Positions 39,104 through 49,713 of a stretch of 64,000 bases of DNA are shown here, piece after piece. The notes below the pieces were generated by a model. That model had not been told where the DNA came from, ran no database searches, and saw only the letters and a program-made list of their open reading frames with translations. Numbering within the stretch: position 1 is the first letter of the stretch; every line of letters begins with the position of its first letter. The position numbers were made by a program, and so were the translations under genes. Source of the stretch: Ichthyophis bannanicus (Eukaryota > Chordata > Amphibia > Gymnophiona > Ichthyophiidae). The DNA is taken from NCBI GenBank assembly GCA_033557465.1, contig CM066031.1, positions 1,667,060,800-1,667,124,799 of the forward strand, written 5' to 3'.

Positions 39104-40450
39104 GCAGGAACAGAAGCAGGGCAGATGAGTGTTGGTTGGACTCGTGAAGAGGTCCATCAATGGAGTTCCTCAGAGCTGGAAGGGCCGAGAGGCCACTTTG
39201 AGGTCCAGTTGCCACTTGTGCAGCTGGAGGACCCTGCTCAGCCTTTCCACCAGGGCATTGTCTTGGCCAGGCAGATACATCACCCGGAGGAGCATCCCAC
39301 TATAGAGCGCAAAGGAGCAGAGAGCTACTTCCTGGCAAAGGGGATAGGACCCTGTGTCTCCCTGTTTGTTCAAATAGAACACTGCCACCTGATTGTCCGT
39401 CTGGACCAGCACTGACTGATGCTGCAGGCAGTAGTGGAAGGCTCTGACAGCCGGGAATATGGCTCAAAGCTCCAGCAGGTTGATCTGCAGTTGGCTCTCT
39501 GATTGCAACCAGCTGCTCTGGGTGCAAAGGTCTTCACAATGAGCCCCCCAACCCAGCAGGGATGCATCCATAGTGAGGACCCTCTGGGGATCATAGGCCT
39601 GGAAGGGCATGCCTGCCTGGAGGCGCTGTGGGGCCTGCCACCAGCCGAGGGAGTCCACCAGTTGACAGGTCACCATCACTCTGTCCCGTAGTTGTCCGGA
39701 GGCCTGGGTCCTCCTCTGGGAGTGGAAGCACCATTGGACTGTCCTCATGTGGAGGTGGGTGTCTGGGGTGACATGGTCTGTGGGTGCTATGTATTCCAGC
39801 AGGAGGCAACAGACACGGTGCGCCTGTGTTGTACATCTGCGGCCAGCGTCGAGGCAGTCGGCCCTGTCTTGGAGTAGGAATGCTTTGGCCTGAACGGTTT
39901 CTAGCCAGGCTCATATGAACTCCAGACACCATCGGGAGATGGTGAGACTTGGGATAGTTTATGACGAACTCCAGAAGTTGAAGGGCGCTGATGGTGCAGA
40001 CCATGGCCCACTGCACCTCGGTGGCCGAGCCTCCTCTGATGAGGCAGTCATCTAGGTAGGGGAAGATGAAGGCTCTTTGTAGGCGGAAGTGGGCTGTGAC
40101 TATTGCTAGGCACTTGGTGAACACTCTTGGGGTGGAGGCCAGGCTAAAGGGTAGGATCCTGTATTGATAGTGGCTGCCCCCACCATGAACTTGAAGTACT
40201 GCCTGTGGCTTGGGTGGATGAGGATGTGTGTATACGCATCCTTTAAGTCCAAGGAGCATAGCCAGTTGCACCTATGGCGGTATGGCAGCAGTGTTTCAAT
40301 GAAGAGCATCTTGAACTTCTTCCACACCAGGAACCTATATAGGTCCCGCAGGTATAGGATAGGCCTTAGGCCCCCTGTTCTTTTTGGTACAAGGAAGTAC
40401 ATGGAGAAGAACTCTCTGCCCCAAAGGTGTAGGGGTACAGGTTCCACCAC
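39104..40450 (-). pseudogene. DIRS-3 reverse transcriptase and RNase H, frame-broken
   Basis: Reverse transcriptase: YFLVPKRTGGLRPILYLRDLYRFLV, SLDLKDAYTHILIHPSHRQY (40450-40106), LPFSLASTPRVFTKCLAIV and the intact catalytic FPYLDDCLI (40271-39591, different frame). RNase H: VLTMDASLLGWGAHCEDL (near 39570) and VQTDNQVAVFYLNKQGDTGS (39412-39170), then DALVERLSRVLQLHKWQL and a tail to 39104. At least three frameshifts. The two frame changes inside the polymerase domain make it inactive. Confidence 0.85.
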
Positions 40451-40689
40451 CTTGTCCTAGAGAAGGCCTGCAAGCTCCTGCAGTAGCAAGGTCTGGTGGA
40501 GGAGAGTCCTGGTGAGCTCTCCCCGGAAGAATGGAGGGGGAGTCTGCACCAAGTGGAGGAGGTAACCCTCCTTGACTACCTGGAGGCCAGGTGGTGATGG
40601 TGGCAACTTGTGGGCAAAAAGGATAAGATGCACCCCCCCTGCGCTACTGGGTTGGGCCTCCTGGGGGTGAAGAGGCTATGCCCAAGGAG

Positions 40690-42811
40690 TCAAAACTCCC
40701 TCCAGACTGCTGAAGCCGGTGCCTGGGTTTTGGGAGGCTTCTGCTTACGAGGACCATGCCTTTGTTCCTTGGCCTGCTGACCCTGCTGGGGAGCTAGGGA
40801 GGTCTGATACTGAGGGTAGTTTCTGTAAGCTCTTCCCTTCCTCAAGTAAGGGGGATTTTTACTCAGGCCTTTCTGTTGGGGAAGGGTAGCATTCTTCTTG
40901 GAGAGCCTAGTTCTTGTCAGAAACTCGGACTCCAACTCTGCAGCCTTATCCATCATGGGTTTGCCAAAGAAGTTCTCTCATTGGCAGGGGACATTGACCA
41001 GTTTGTCCTGAATCCATTGCTCCAGGTCGAAAGACTGTAGCCAAGCCTGGCGTCGGGCACCGATGCCTATCACGGTTACTCTAGCCGCCGACTCGAAGTT
41101 GTCATAGACTGCTCAAGTCATAAATTTGGAGCACTCTCTGGCAGCAGAAGACAGGTTCTGGAACCGCTGAAGGGCTTCCTTGGAGAGACCAGCCAAGAAC
41201 CTGGTGAATTCCTTCACAAGGTCCCTCAAGAGCATGCCCATATACAGCTGGTATGCCTGGATCCAGCTGATGAGCATCGAGCCTGGTAGCATTTTCTGCC
41301 CAGAGCATCGAAGCTATGGGCCTCTCTACCTGGGGGCACTGAGGAGTGCGTATTCTGGCTCTTAAGCCGATGCATGGCCAACTCCACCACCATGGAGTTG
41401 TGTGGCAATTGTGCTTTCTGGAAGCCCAGGCTCCAGTGAACCCAATACATCGAGTCCAGCCATCTGCTCACGATGGGCACGGATGCCAGCATTTCCCACA
41501 TGCAGAGGAGCAGCCATTCCAAGATCAAGGAGATGGGCACTGTAAGGTCCTCCATGGAAGGGCTTTGTACTGGAGGATCTCGAGCTCCTCTATATGAGCA
41601 TCCCCCTCTGACTTGGTATCAAATGATAACACTTTTGACATGTCCCATACGAAATCAAGGAAGGCCATATCCTCGGGTGGAGACTGGCATCAGGTCTCAG
41701 AGGGAGGCAGGTCCGAGTGCATGTTGCGGTGGCAACGGGTGTCCAGCGATTCTTCATCCTCGATCTCCCAGTCTGATTTGAAATTGGTGGAGGAGTCGAG
41801 GTCAGGCCGGGTTGCGAGGACAGGCCCCAAGCTTGACCGTCCTTGCCCTTCGGAGGCTCTGCGGGTGGAGCCACGGTCACTCATTGGGGAGGACCAAGGA
41901 TTGGGACTGGGATTGAGACCGATGTCGAGAATCAACTTGAGGCCAATGGCACTCGAGGATCGGCTTAATGTCTGGGAAGATCCTTGAGGTCAAGGCTCTG
42001 ATGGTCTGGACAGATGACCCGGCAAACCCGAGCATCAAGACACACTGCTGGGCCATGAAGGCAGACAGGTTGCGTTCTGAGGCCGCTATTCTGGTCTCCA
42101 GTCCAGATGGCTCCGCAGCCTTTGGTGCAGGCACCGAGAGTCTCGGGCCTGGCGCCGGCTCCGATAAGGGGAAGTCCTCAACCAGGATGGCCTTGGGGTC
42201 CAAGGCCAGTTACCAGAGGCCGATGCTTCTTTTTGGGTGACCTTGGTAGGCTGCTTCTGATCTGATCCCTCAGACTAGCGGCGTGGACTGCAGGACCTGG
42301 CGCGCGACTTACCCACCTTCCCCAACTCATCCACAGACACTGCCCTCGAGGATTTCTTCTTCTTCTTGTGCTCCATCTCTAGGGTGCTCCACTTGGAGGA
42401 CCCACGGCCTCGGTTGGAGGCAGCAGGGTCACTATGAGGCTCCGGGGTCCTGGATGGAGGCTTGGAGCACAGCATTGCTAGAGACTCTGGGGCAGAGACT
42501 GATCTTTGGAAGATCTTGTCATGCTGCTATTGACAACTCTTAATGGCCTTGGAGGACATCTTTTTACAGAGGCCACAATCCAAGGAGCCGTGGTCTGCCC
42601 CAAGGCAGCAGAGGCAGTAGCTATGTGTGGTAGTGAGGGACATGGTCTGTGAACACCAGTCACACTTCTTGAAGCCGCTGGCAGAGGCCATGGGGGAAAA
42701 GGGCCCCATTGAGGTTGAAGACCTGGGGCTCTGCCAGTGAAAAGGGCGCAAAACTGCACCGGTCAAAAAAAAACAAGGAAAGAACAAATCTGAGATGCAA
42801 TGCAGAGGCAA
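40690..42811 (-). pseudogene. DIRS-3 gag-like ORF, frame-broken
   Basis: The start has the finger ASGFKKCDWCSQTM...YCLCCLGADHGSLDCGLCKKM (42811-42527), the most complete of the DIRS gag fingers here. Middle pieces: LETRIAASERNLSAFMAQQ (42203-41877), NSMVVELAMHRLKSQN and PPGREAHSFDALGRKCYQA (41555-41226). The C-terminal piece is AAELESEFLTRTRLSKKNATLPQQKGLSKNPPYLRKG (40956-40690). Every 300-500 bases the frame changes, so this copy is older than DIRS-4. Confidence 0.8.
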
Positions 42812-42901
42812 GCACGCTCAGGGGCGGTAAAGGGAACCAGTGCAATTGGGGAAGAAAAACTTCCAAGAGAAAAAAACTGACTCTTTTTCTGGGGACTTCG
42901 C

Positions 42902-43052
42902 AGATGGCACCCTTTGGTAGGAAGGGGACCACGCATGTGTGGTGCATCTCCCAAAGGCTTTCTTTGAAAGCTGGGGAGAAGCTTCCATGCCGGGCTCTGT
43001 CAGCGTCGATGTCACCCATATGTGAGGACTGACTTCCTGCTTGTTCCTGGAG
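42902..43052 (-). repeat. DIRS-3 right inverted terminal repeat
   Basis: GGCACCCTTTGGTAGGAAGG through GTCACCCATATGTGAGGACT to CTTGTTCCTGGAGA. It is about nine-tenths identical by eye to the right repeat of DIRS-2. Confidence 0.87.
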
Positions 43053-43408
43053 AATGAATTCAAAAATCAGCTTCCATTCTGCCTCAGGGAACTTTTATTT
43101 CTCCAAAGATTTCACACAGAATTGATTTGCTCGAAATAATGAATTTCCATAAGAATGCTATTAAAATTAAAAGAACATCAGTCAGTATTTAAAGAAATTA
43201 TGTGATGACTACACCACCAATCCTATAGCTCTAAAGCAACGATGACCTTCTATTTTATTGTTGTCCATTTGGAGCAATAGACAGAAATCTATAAATCCAC
43301 CATTGTTCTCTATAATTGAGTAATTGTTCCTTATTCCCCTATGCCAATCAAACATTGTTTTCTCAATCACTTTCCAAGTGAAATTGCCAGGTGTGTCCTG
43401 CAGCAATA
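43053..43408. other. Gene-free spacer between DIRS-3 and DIRS-4
   Basis: AT-rich, no coding or repeat signal recognised. Possibly the only non-mobile DNA between these two elements. Confidence 0.5.
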
Positions 43409-43570
43409 AAGCATAGTTACTCACCTGTAACAGGTGATCTCCGGGAACAGCAGGAATAAGTCTTCACATATGGTACCGTCGACACCGACAGAGCCTGCGC
43501 GGGAACGCTCCCCAGCGTCCAAAAGGAAAGCTTTTGGGAGCATCCCACCATGCATGCGTGCTGCCTTCCC
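43409..43570 (+). repeat. DIRS-4 left inverted terminal repeat with outer edge
   Basis: AAAGCATAGTTACTCACCTG, AACAGGTGATCTCCGGGAAC, GTCTTCACATATGG, then a region with AAAGCTTTTGGGAGCATCCC and ACCATGCATGCGTG. It has the same layout as DIRS-2 and DIRS-3 but is diverged, so it belongs to another subfamily. Its partner lies beyond the window. Confidence 0.85.
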
Positions 43571-43680
43571 GCCCAACTACCTCTCTCACTTCAGTTGAGT
43601 TGAAAGCTGAGACCAAAGGAGAGAAGTAGAAGAAAAATAGAAAGAGAGAGAAAGACAACTCCTAGGGGAGGTGGGTGGGT

Positions 43681-43777
43681 TGTGAAGACTTATTCCTGCT
43701 ATTCCCGGAGATCACCTGTTACAGGTGAGTAACTACGCTATCTCCAGGAACAAGCAAGAATGTAGTCTTCATATATG
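43681..43777. repeat. DIRS-4 internal complementary region
   Basis: TGTGAAGACTTATTCCTGCT to GAGTAACTACGCTA is the reverse complement of the left outer edge. TCTCCAGGAACAAGCAAGAA to GTCTTCATATATGG is expected to match the right outer edge, which is outside the window. Confidence 0.83.
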
Positions 43778-43899
43778 GGGACTCCCCAGCTAAAAATGCC
43801 TAGGAATGACCCCAGCATGTTGCGGATCTATGTAAGATGGGTCATGCTTCCTCCCATGGATCTCAGGCATCCAAGAGTGGATGGTGGGAAGGAGTTGAT

Positions 43900-45341
43900 C
43901 TAGGAATTGAAGAGATGCTGTAGAACAGCCTGACCGAACAAGGCATCCCGACGGAAGTCCTTGTCTAAACAATAGTGGACAGTGTAAGTATGTACAGAAG
44001 CCCAAGTTGCTGCTTTGCAGATCTCATCAATAGCAACTGAACGAAGATTAGCTGTTGAGGCTGCCATGGCTCTGACATTATGAGCCGTGACATGGCCTTC
44101 AAGAGGAATTCCTTTACTCTGATAGGTAAAGGAAATACAGTCTGCAATCCACTTAGAGAGAGTTCTCTTAGTGACTGGAAGTCCTAAATGACTAGAGTCA
44201 AAAGCCAGAAAAAGTTGAGAAGACTTTCTAAATGGCTGAGTTCTGTGAAGATAAAAAGCTAGAGCCCATTTACAATATAAGGTATGAAGATTTCTTTCCG
44301 CGCTGGAGGCATGAGGCCTAGGAAAGAAGACTGGGAGATAAACCGATTGGTTTAAATGAAAAGGTGATACCACCTTTGGCATAAAATGAGGATGAGTCCT
44401 CAAGACTACCTTGTCATGATGAAATCTCGTATAAGGCGGGTCAGCCACTAAAGCCTGCAGTTCACTAATGCGTCTTGCAGAAGTGATAGCAATTAGGAAA
44501 ATGACTTTCCATGAAAGAAACTTTAGCTCCGAAGTAGCTAAAGGTTCAAAGGGTGGCTTCATGAGTTGACCCAGAACAAGATTAAGATCCCATGCCACCG
44601 GAGGTGGTTTGATGGGAGGTTTTGTTAAAAGGAGACCCCTCATAAATCTTGAAACAAGAGGATGAGAGGAAATTGGTTGTCCATCGAAGGGTTTATGAGA
44701 TGCAGCAATAGCACTAAGATGGACTCTAACAGAATTTGTCTTGAGACCAGAAGCTGATAAGTGAAGGAGATAGTCCAGAAGGGACTCTACTGGTACCAAG
44801 AGGGGATTAAGTCCCCTCTGGGAACACCAGACTGAGAACCTCTTCCACTTAAAAGTGTAAGAACGCCTTGTGGAAGGTTTTCTGGAAGCTAGAAGAATAT
44901 TCTTCACTTGTTGTGAAAGGCCTAGATCTTGAAATTCTATGCCTTGAGTAGCCAGGCCTTGAGATGAAGGGACTGGGGATTGGGGTGTAGTAGGGATCCG
45001 TTGTTCTGGGACAGAAGATCCGGAGCACTCCCCAACTCCAGAGGAGTGGTTCGGGAGAGACCTAAGAGAAGAGGATACCATGTTTGCCTTAGCCAACAGG
45101 GAGCTATGAGTATCATGCAACCTCTGTCTCTCTGGAGTTTGAATAAGGTCTTGGGAATTAGGGGAATTGGTGGGAAGGCATAGAGAAAATCCTGGCCCCA
45201 ATGGACCAGGAATGCATCCCTTGCCTGAAACTTTTGAGCTGGAAGTCTGGAACAGTACCGGGGAAGTTTGGCATTCTGTGGACTTGCAAAGAGGTCTATG
45301 TCTGGTGTTCCCCAGACTTGAAATACTCGAGCAAGTTGATA
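43900..45341 (-). CDS. DIRS-4 tyrosine recombinase, intact frame, overlaps RNase H frame
   Basis: The open frame runs from the LINE junction (it extends artificially into LINE sequence up to 45465) to 43900. N-terminal DNA-binding part: VKNILLASRKPSTRRSYTFK, FSVWCSQRGLNPLL. Catalytic part: ITSARRISELQAL (first Arg), LPVTKRTLSKWI, HVTAHNVRAMAAS (H-x-x-R) and CKAATWASVHTYTVHYCLD with the candidate Tyr nucleophile. No stop or shift occurs over more than 450 codons. From 45341 to 44939 a second frame, the RNase H C-terminal tail, is open on the same strand and ends with TAG at 44937-44939, so about 400 bases are dual-coding. This overlap is characteristic of DIRS. The LINE pair separates the gene from its upstream half. 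Confidence 0.85.
44937..45341 (-). pseudogene. DIRS-4 RNase H C-terminal tail, 3' of the LINE pair
   Basis: Frame: YQLARVFQVWGTPDIDLFAS at the LINE edge, then PRYCSRLPAQ, WGQDFLYAFPPIPLI, MILIAPCWLRQTWYPLLLG and SLLHPNPQSLHLKAWLLKA, then TAG. It is the direct in-phase continuation of 62891-62950 across the insertion. It overlaps the recombinase frame over its whole length. Matching segments exist in DIRS-2 (DWLFQLWGKPVKDLFASP). Confidence 0.82.
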
Positions 45342-45349
45342 TGAGTGGA
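45342..45349. repeat. Target site duplication TGAGTGGA, left edge of LINE A
   Basis: TGAGTGGA, followed directly by the LINE A 3' end (AATTTTGTG on the plus strand). The identical 8-mer recurs at 54183-54190 and 62883-62890. Confidence 0.93.
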
Positions 45350-46317
45350 AATTTTGTGTTTATTATACAAGCAACAAAAAGACATACAAAAAGCAAAAAA
45401 ACAAGCAACCCAACCAAGACCCACACCCCCCAAAACCCCCACCCACCCCGACATAGCACACACAAGAATCAAACACCCCCCCGTGACCCACCTCCCCAAA
45501 CCCACCACCAAACCCAGCAACCAACTCACGTGCCCATCACCCCAACACACCCACCTCAGCCCAAACAATGTTCAGATCCCAACCCCCCCCCCCCGTGTCC
45601 AATGTCCATTGTCCATGTCCGTCCCAACCCCCCCCCCCCCTGTAACAACACCCCATAGGAGTCCAGACAGAGTCCCTATCCATCCCCAAACCCCTCCCCC
45701 CCCCACAACAACCCACCCCAGTCCAAATGTCCACATTGTCCACTGGTTGAGGACTGCCAACCCCCCCCCCCCAAAACCCGCCCAACATACATAGTCCCCT
45801 GTCCCCATCCCCTTCCCTTCAGAGGGAGCAGCAGCTCCCCCACCCCCCACCCCACTCCCTGTCCCCTCCCCATCCTCCCCACAAAGCAAATACATCAAAA
45901 GCAAACTCCCCGCCTCCACCCCCCAAACAAAAACATAAGGGCACATCGAGCCCGTCCCCAACAGAATCCCACCAAAAACAAAATCAAAGATACAAAACAA
46001 AAGAGCAACACAACCCAGTGCTGCCCTGCAACCCAGGCAGCGGAACGGGATGCACAGAACACAAAGAACACTTACACCAAACAAAAAACAAGTGGGACAT
46101 CCATCCCCCAAGGAGAGAGGGAGAGCGGACAAGTGGTCAAAATGCTGCAGTACCAGCACACCCCCCCCCCCCCCACCGGGAGAAAAACAACCCCAAATTC
46201 CTACCACGGAAGAAACCCCAGGGAGGGGAACCCTCCCCCTTCTTTCACACACACCCCCGGGGAGCAAAACAACCCCAAACCCCTAACACGGAATAAACCC
46301 CAGGGAAACCCTCCCCC
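45350..46317 (-). other. G-rich 3' untranslated region of LINE A
   Basis: In the RNA sense this roughly 970-base region is extremely G-rich, with more than ten runs of 6-14 G (for example opposite 45577-45594, 45629-45641, 45701-45708, 45762-45772 and 46160-46174). Copy B has the same composition at 54191-55080. G-rich 3' untranslated tracts also occur in L1. No tail of A residues follows; the element ends CAAAATT. Confidence 0.8.
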
Positions 46318-49300
46318 TCACGGGGGCAGAGGGTGAGGTGACGCCACAGACGCTCCCAACGATGGGCCTCCACCACCCGCCTTTCGTGTTGCGCCATGCT
46401 GGACACTTCCTCCAAAATGTCCCGCACCACCTCGTCGAGGGGCAGGACCAACCCCCGGGTCGAGACATGACAGCGCGCTTGCCACAGGTGGTAGCGCACT
46501 ACAGCCGTGACGAGGTAGAGGGTCCCGGAGTCCTGCCTTAGAGGAAAGGACCAGGCCCCGTACACCCACTCCGCATATGTGAGGAGGGAAAGGTCGCGCA
46601 GGTGAAGAGCAGCGGACACCAACCGGCAGGCCTCCACGTTAAAGGGGCACTGCCGGAGGAAATGGTCCATGGTCTCCGTCTGCCCTTCACACCCGGCCCT
46701 CGGACAGACCCGCTCGGCCTGTGACCTGTACTTGAGGTTGTCCCTCACGTACAAACGCCCGTGGAAAGACAACCAGGCCACATCCCGAACCTTCTTCGGC
46801 AGCCGAGGGGAGTTCAAATGCCGAAGGCCCCGCTGCATCACATCCGCTGGACAGTCCCGCAGGGCCCACCATGGTTGAAAGTGAGAGGTGAGTACCATCC
46901 GGTACAATCCTTTCCGTCCCAAGGACTGGGCGAGCGGGTCGGTCACCCCCCACCGCCGAATGAGCCCCACCATCGCAAATACGTACGATGGGGCCTGTTC
47001 CCCGCTCCGATGCACACGTGGGACCGAGGACGCCCCCTCCCACTGCTCCCAGAAGCGGGAGAACCACTCCCGATAGGAGGCCACCCACCAAACCCCACCC
47101 CCTTCCCGCATCCTACCTAAATGAAATGCCATAGACAAGACTGACAGGAAAACAAGGGGGTGCAACATACCCAAACCGCCCTCTGCCCGATCCAGGCAAA
47201 CGATGTTGCGCTGGACAGGGTTCAGGCGGTTACCCCACAGAAAACAGAAAAAGACAGCACTAACAGACGCCTGACGGGACGACGGAAGAACGAAGACCGT
47301 GGCCACGTGCAGAAAGAGGGGAAGCAGAAACGTCCCGAGGAGTTTGATCTTCTCCTCGAACGTACACCTCCACCCCCTCCACCGCAGCACCCGACACCGT
47401 GCAGTCTCAAGACAACGATCCCAATTGGACTCCGCACAGTCCTCCGACCCGAAGACGAGGCCCAAAACGCGGACCTCCCCCACGGGAGGAGGAAAGGGGG
47501 CGCAGGAAGGCGGGGAGGCCTCCGAGGCGCCCAACCACAGCGTCTGGCACTTGCTGTGGTTGACAACAGAGTGGGCTACCTCCGAGTACTCCTCCACGGC
47601 CTCCCGCAGGGCCTCCACCCCTTCAGTGCCGTCCACGTAAACGGAGATGTTGTCAGCATAGGCAACGACGGTCACCGGGGGCGCAAAAGGCGCCTCCAGG
47701 CCCCGCAACCCACCTGAGGACAAGCTCCGGAGGAAGGGGTCGAGGGAGAAGACATATAGCAGGGGGCTCAAAGGGCACCCCTGCCGCACCCCCGAGGCGA
47801 CACCAAACGGCCGTCCGAGCCACCCGTTAATAAACGGGAAGCTCACCCCCCCTCGGTACAGCGCCTGCAAGATGAAGAGGAAACCTGCGGGGAGGCCGAA
47901 GTGCTGGAGCACCACCCACAGGTACCGGTGACTGACTCGATCGAAGGCTTTGGACTGGTCCAAGGAGACCAACCAATGGTCCCGTTGGAGCGACCGGCCT
48001 CTCTCCACCACCTCCCGGACTGTGGCGACAGCGTCCAGAACCCCTCTCCCCCGAACGGAACAATACTGGGAAGGGGACAGCAAAGCGCCCGACACCTCCA
48101 CCAGTCGGTTGGCCAAACACTTGGCCAGAATCTTCCGGTCCGCGTTCAGAAGAGAGAGCGGCCGCCAAAAGTCCAAGGAGCTATCGTCCTTCCCCTTGGA
48201 GAGCAGCAGCAGGACAGACTCGCGAAATGACCGCGGGAGAAACCCCGTGTCCATGATCTCCTGAAACAGGGAGGTCAGGAAGGGGGCCAGCTGGGCGATG
48301 AAAGTACGATAGAACTCCACCGGGAGCCCATCGCGCCCAGGCACCTTCCCCAACGGCATGGCACGAATCGCCCTCTCCACCTCCACCTGCTGAATCGGAG
48401 CAGCGAGTGCATCAACCTGTGCCTGGACCACAGCCGAATACACCGGGGGAAGGCCCAGGTACTCTCGGATATGGGTGAGGTCCACGGGGCGATCCCCAAA
48501 CAGGTCCGAGAAGTATTCCCCCACCATCCGCAAAAGGTCCTCCTGGGAGGTATGAATGGTACCGTCCTCGCCCCGCAGGGCCATGACCTCCCGACGCCGA
48601 ACCCTCTCCTTGCAAGTCAGGAAAGGGTCTGGGGTGGCGACCCCACCGGCCGCCCCTCGAAGCATAGGGAGGCATGGCGATCATAAAGCAGGCCACGGAG
48701 CTGGACTCGCACCTCTTCCACCTCCTCCCGCGCTGCCCCTCGGGATACCAAACGATCCAGCGACCTCCGGAGGACAGTGTAAGTGAGGTAGCGGGATCGA
48801 GCCATGGAGGTACCCCGGGAACGGAAGAGTTGGCGGGCACGCGTCTTCACCTCATCCCACCAGGCGCCACGGGAAGGAAAAACACCCAACAGGGTCTCCT
48901 GGTCTGCGAGAAAGGCCAAGAACTCCTGGACCACCTCTGATGTTGCCAACAACTGCACATTCAGTCGCCACAGGCCAGGACCCCTGCTGAGCTCCTCGTG
49001 GTTAGCCAGGAAGGACACGGAGAGGACGCGGTGGTCCGAAAAGTCAACCGCCTGCAACTGCGGAGGGGAACACTCCACCCGGGCACTCACATATATCCGA
49101 TCGATACGACTCCTGCAGGTCCCATGGTAGTAGGTGAACCCCGGCGACCGTGGAAAGGCCCGGTGGAAGACATCCACTAGGTCAGCCGTCCGGGTCATCT
49201 CGGCCAAAAAGAGGCCCTCGTAACTGGGTGGGCAACGATCCCCCCCTCGATCCTGCAACAGGGTGGTGGTGTTGAAATCCCCGGCGAGGACCACCAAACG

Positions 49301-49711
49301 GGAGGTGTGTAAGTAGGGGCGGATGACCCGAAACAGGGTCTTCCGCGCCAACTTAGACTGGGGGCCGTAGACCACCACGAAACGAAACCGATGGGGCCCG
49401 CAGTAGCCGTCTAAGAGCAAACACCGGCCCTGCTCCAGTTCCCACACGTACTGCACCTGAAATCGGTTAGACGTGAACAAAACCGCCACTCCTGCGTAAG
49501 GCTGGGCCGCAAGTGACCAGTACGAAGGACCCCACCTCCACTCCCGCTTCGCCCGATGAAGGCTAGCGAGCGAGGTGAGCCTGGTCTCCTGCAAGAAGAT
49601 GACATCCAGCCCACTCGTGGAAAGAAAATCATAGGCCGTAGCCCGCGCCTGGTCCGTAAAAATGCTGGCCACGTTGATAGTGGCGCACGAGAACGCAGGA
49701 GTGCACGCCAT
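46318..49711 (-). pseudogene. LINE A ORF2: AP endonuclease, reverse transcriptase, C-terminal knuckle (one frameshift, YADN)
   Basis: The endonuclease is intact: TINVASIF, FLQETRL, VVVYGPQ, VVLAGDFNT, SRIDRIYVSA and FSDHRVLSVSF. Reverse transcriptase: GRDGLPVEFYRTF, FWRPLSLLNADRKILAKCLA, DQSKAFDRVSHRYLW, GVRQGCPLSPLLYVFSLDPF and AYADNISVY. The catalytic YADD is YADN here (Asn codon at 47649-47651); copy B keeps YADD. The C-terminal part has C-x4-C...H-x4-C (CPRAGCEGQTETMDHFLRQC). A one-base loss at about 48652-48658 (GCCGCCCCT versus GCCGCCCCCT in B) splits the frame into 49711-48617 and 48665-46245. A second small shift near 46320 destroys the original stop. The start ATG lies two bases after the ORF1 stop. 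Confidence 0.88.
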
Positions 49712-49713
49712 GC

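Larger units (their letters stand above)
39100..43052 (-). mobile_element. DIRS-3, 3' truncated (no recombinase, no left terminal repeat)
   Basis: The right terminal repeat (about 42902-43052), gag (42811-40690) and reverse transcriptase with RNase H (40450-39104) are present in order on the minus strand. The element ends abruptly where DIRS-2 begins, inside the RNase H tail. The missing half is not found to the left of DIRS-2, so simple insertion of DIRS-2 into DIRS-3 is not shown. Confidence 0.83.

Noticed and set aside
45167..46336. Proline-rich plus-strand ORFs in the C-rich region.
   Set aside because: They are antisense to the G-rich 3' untranslated region of LINE A; low complexity alone explains the open frames. 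The same applies at 54079-54840.
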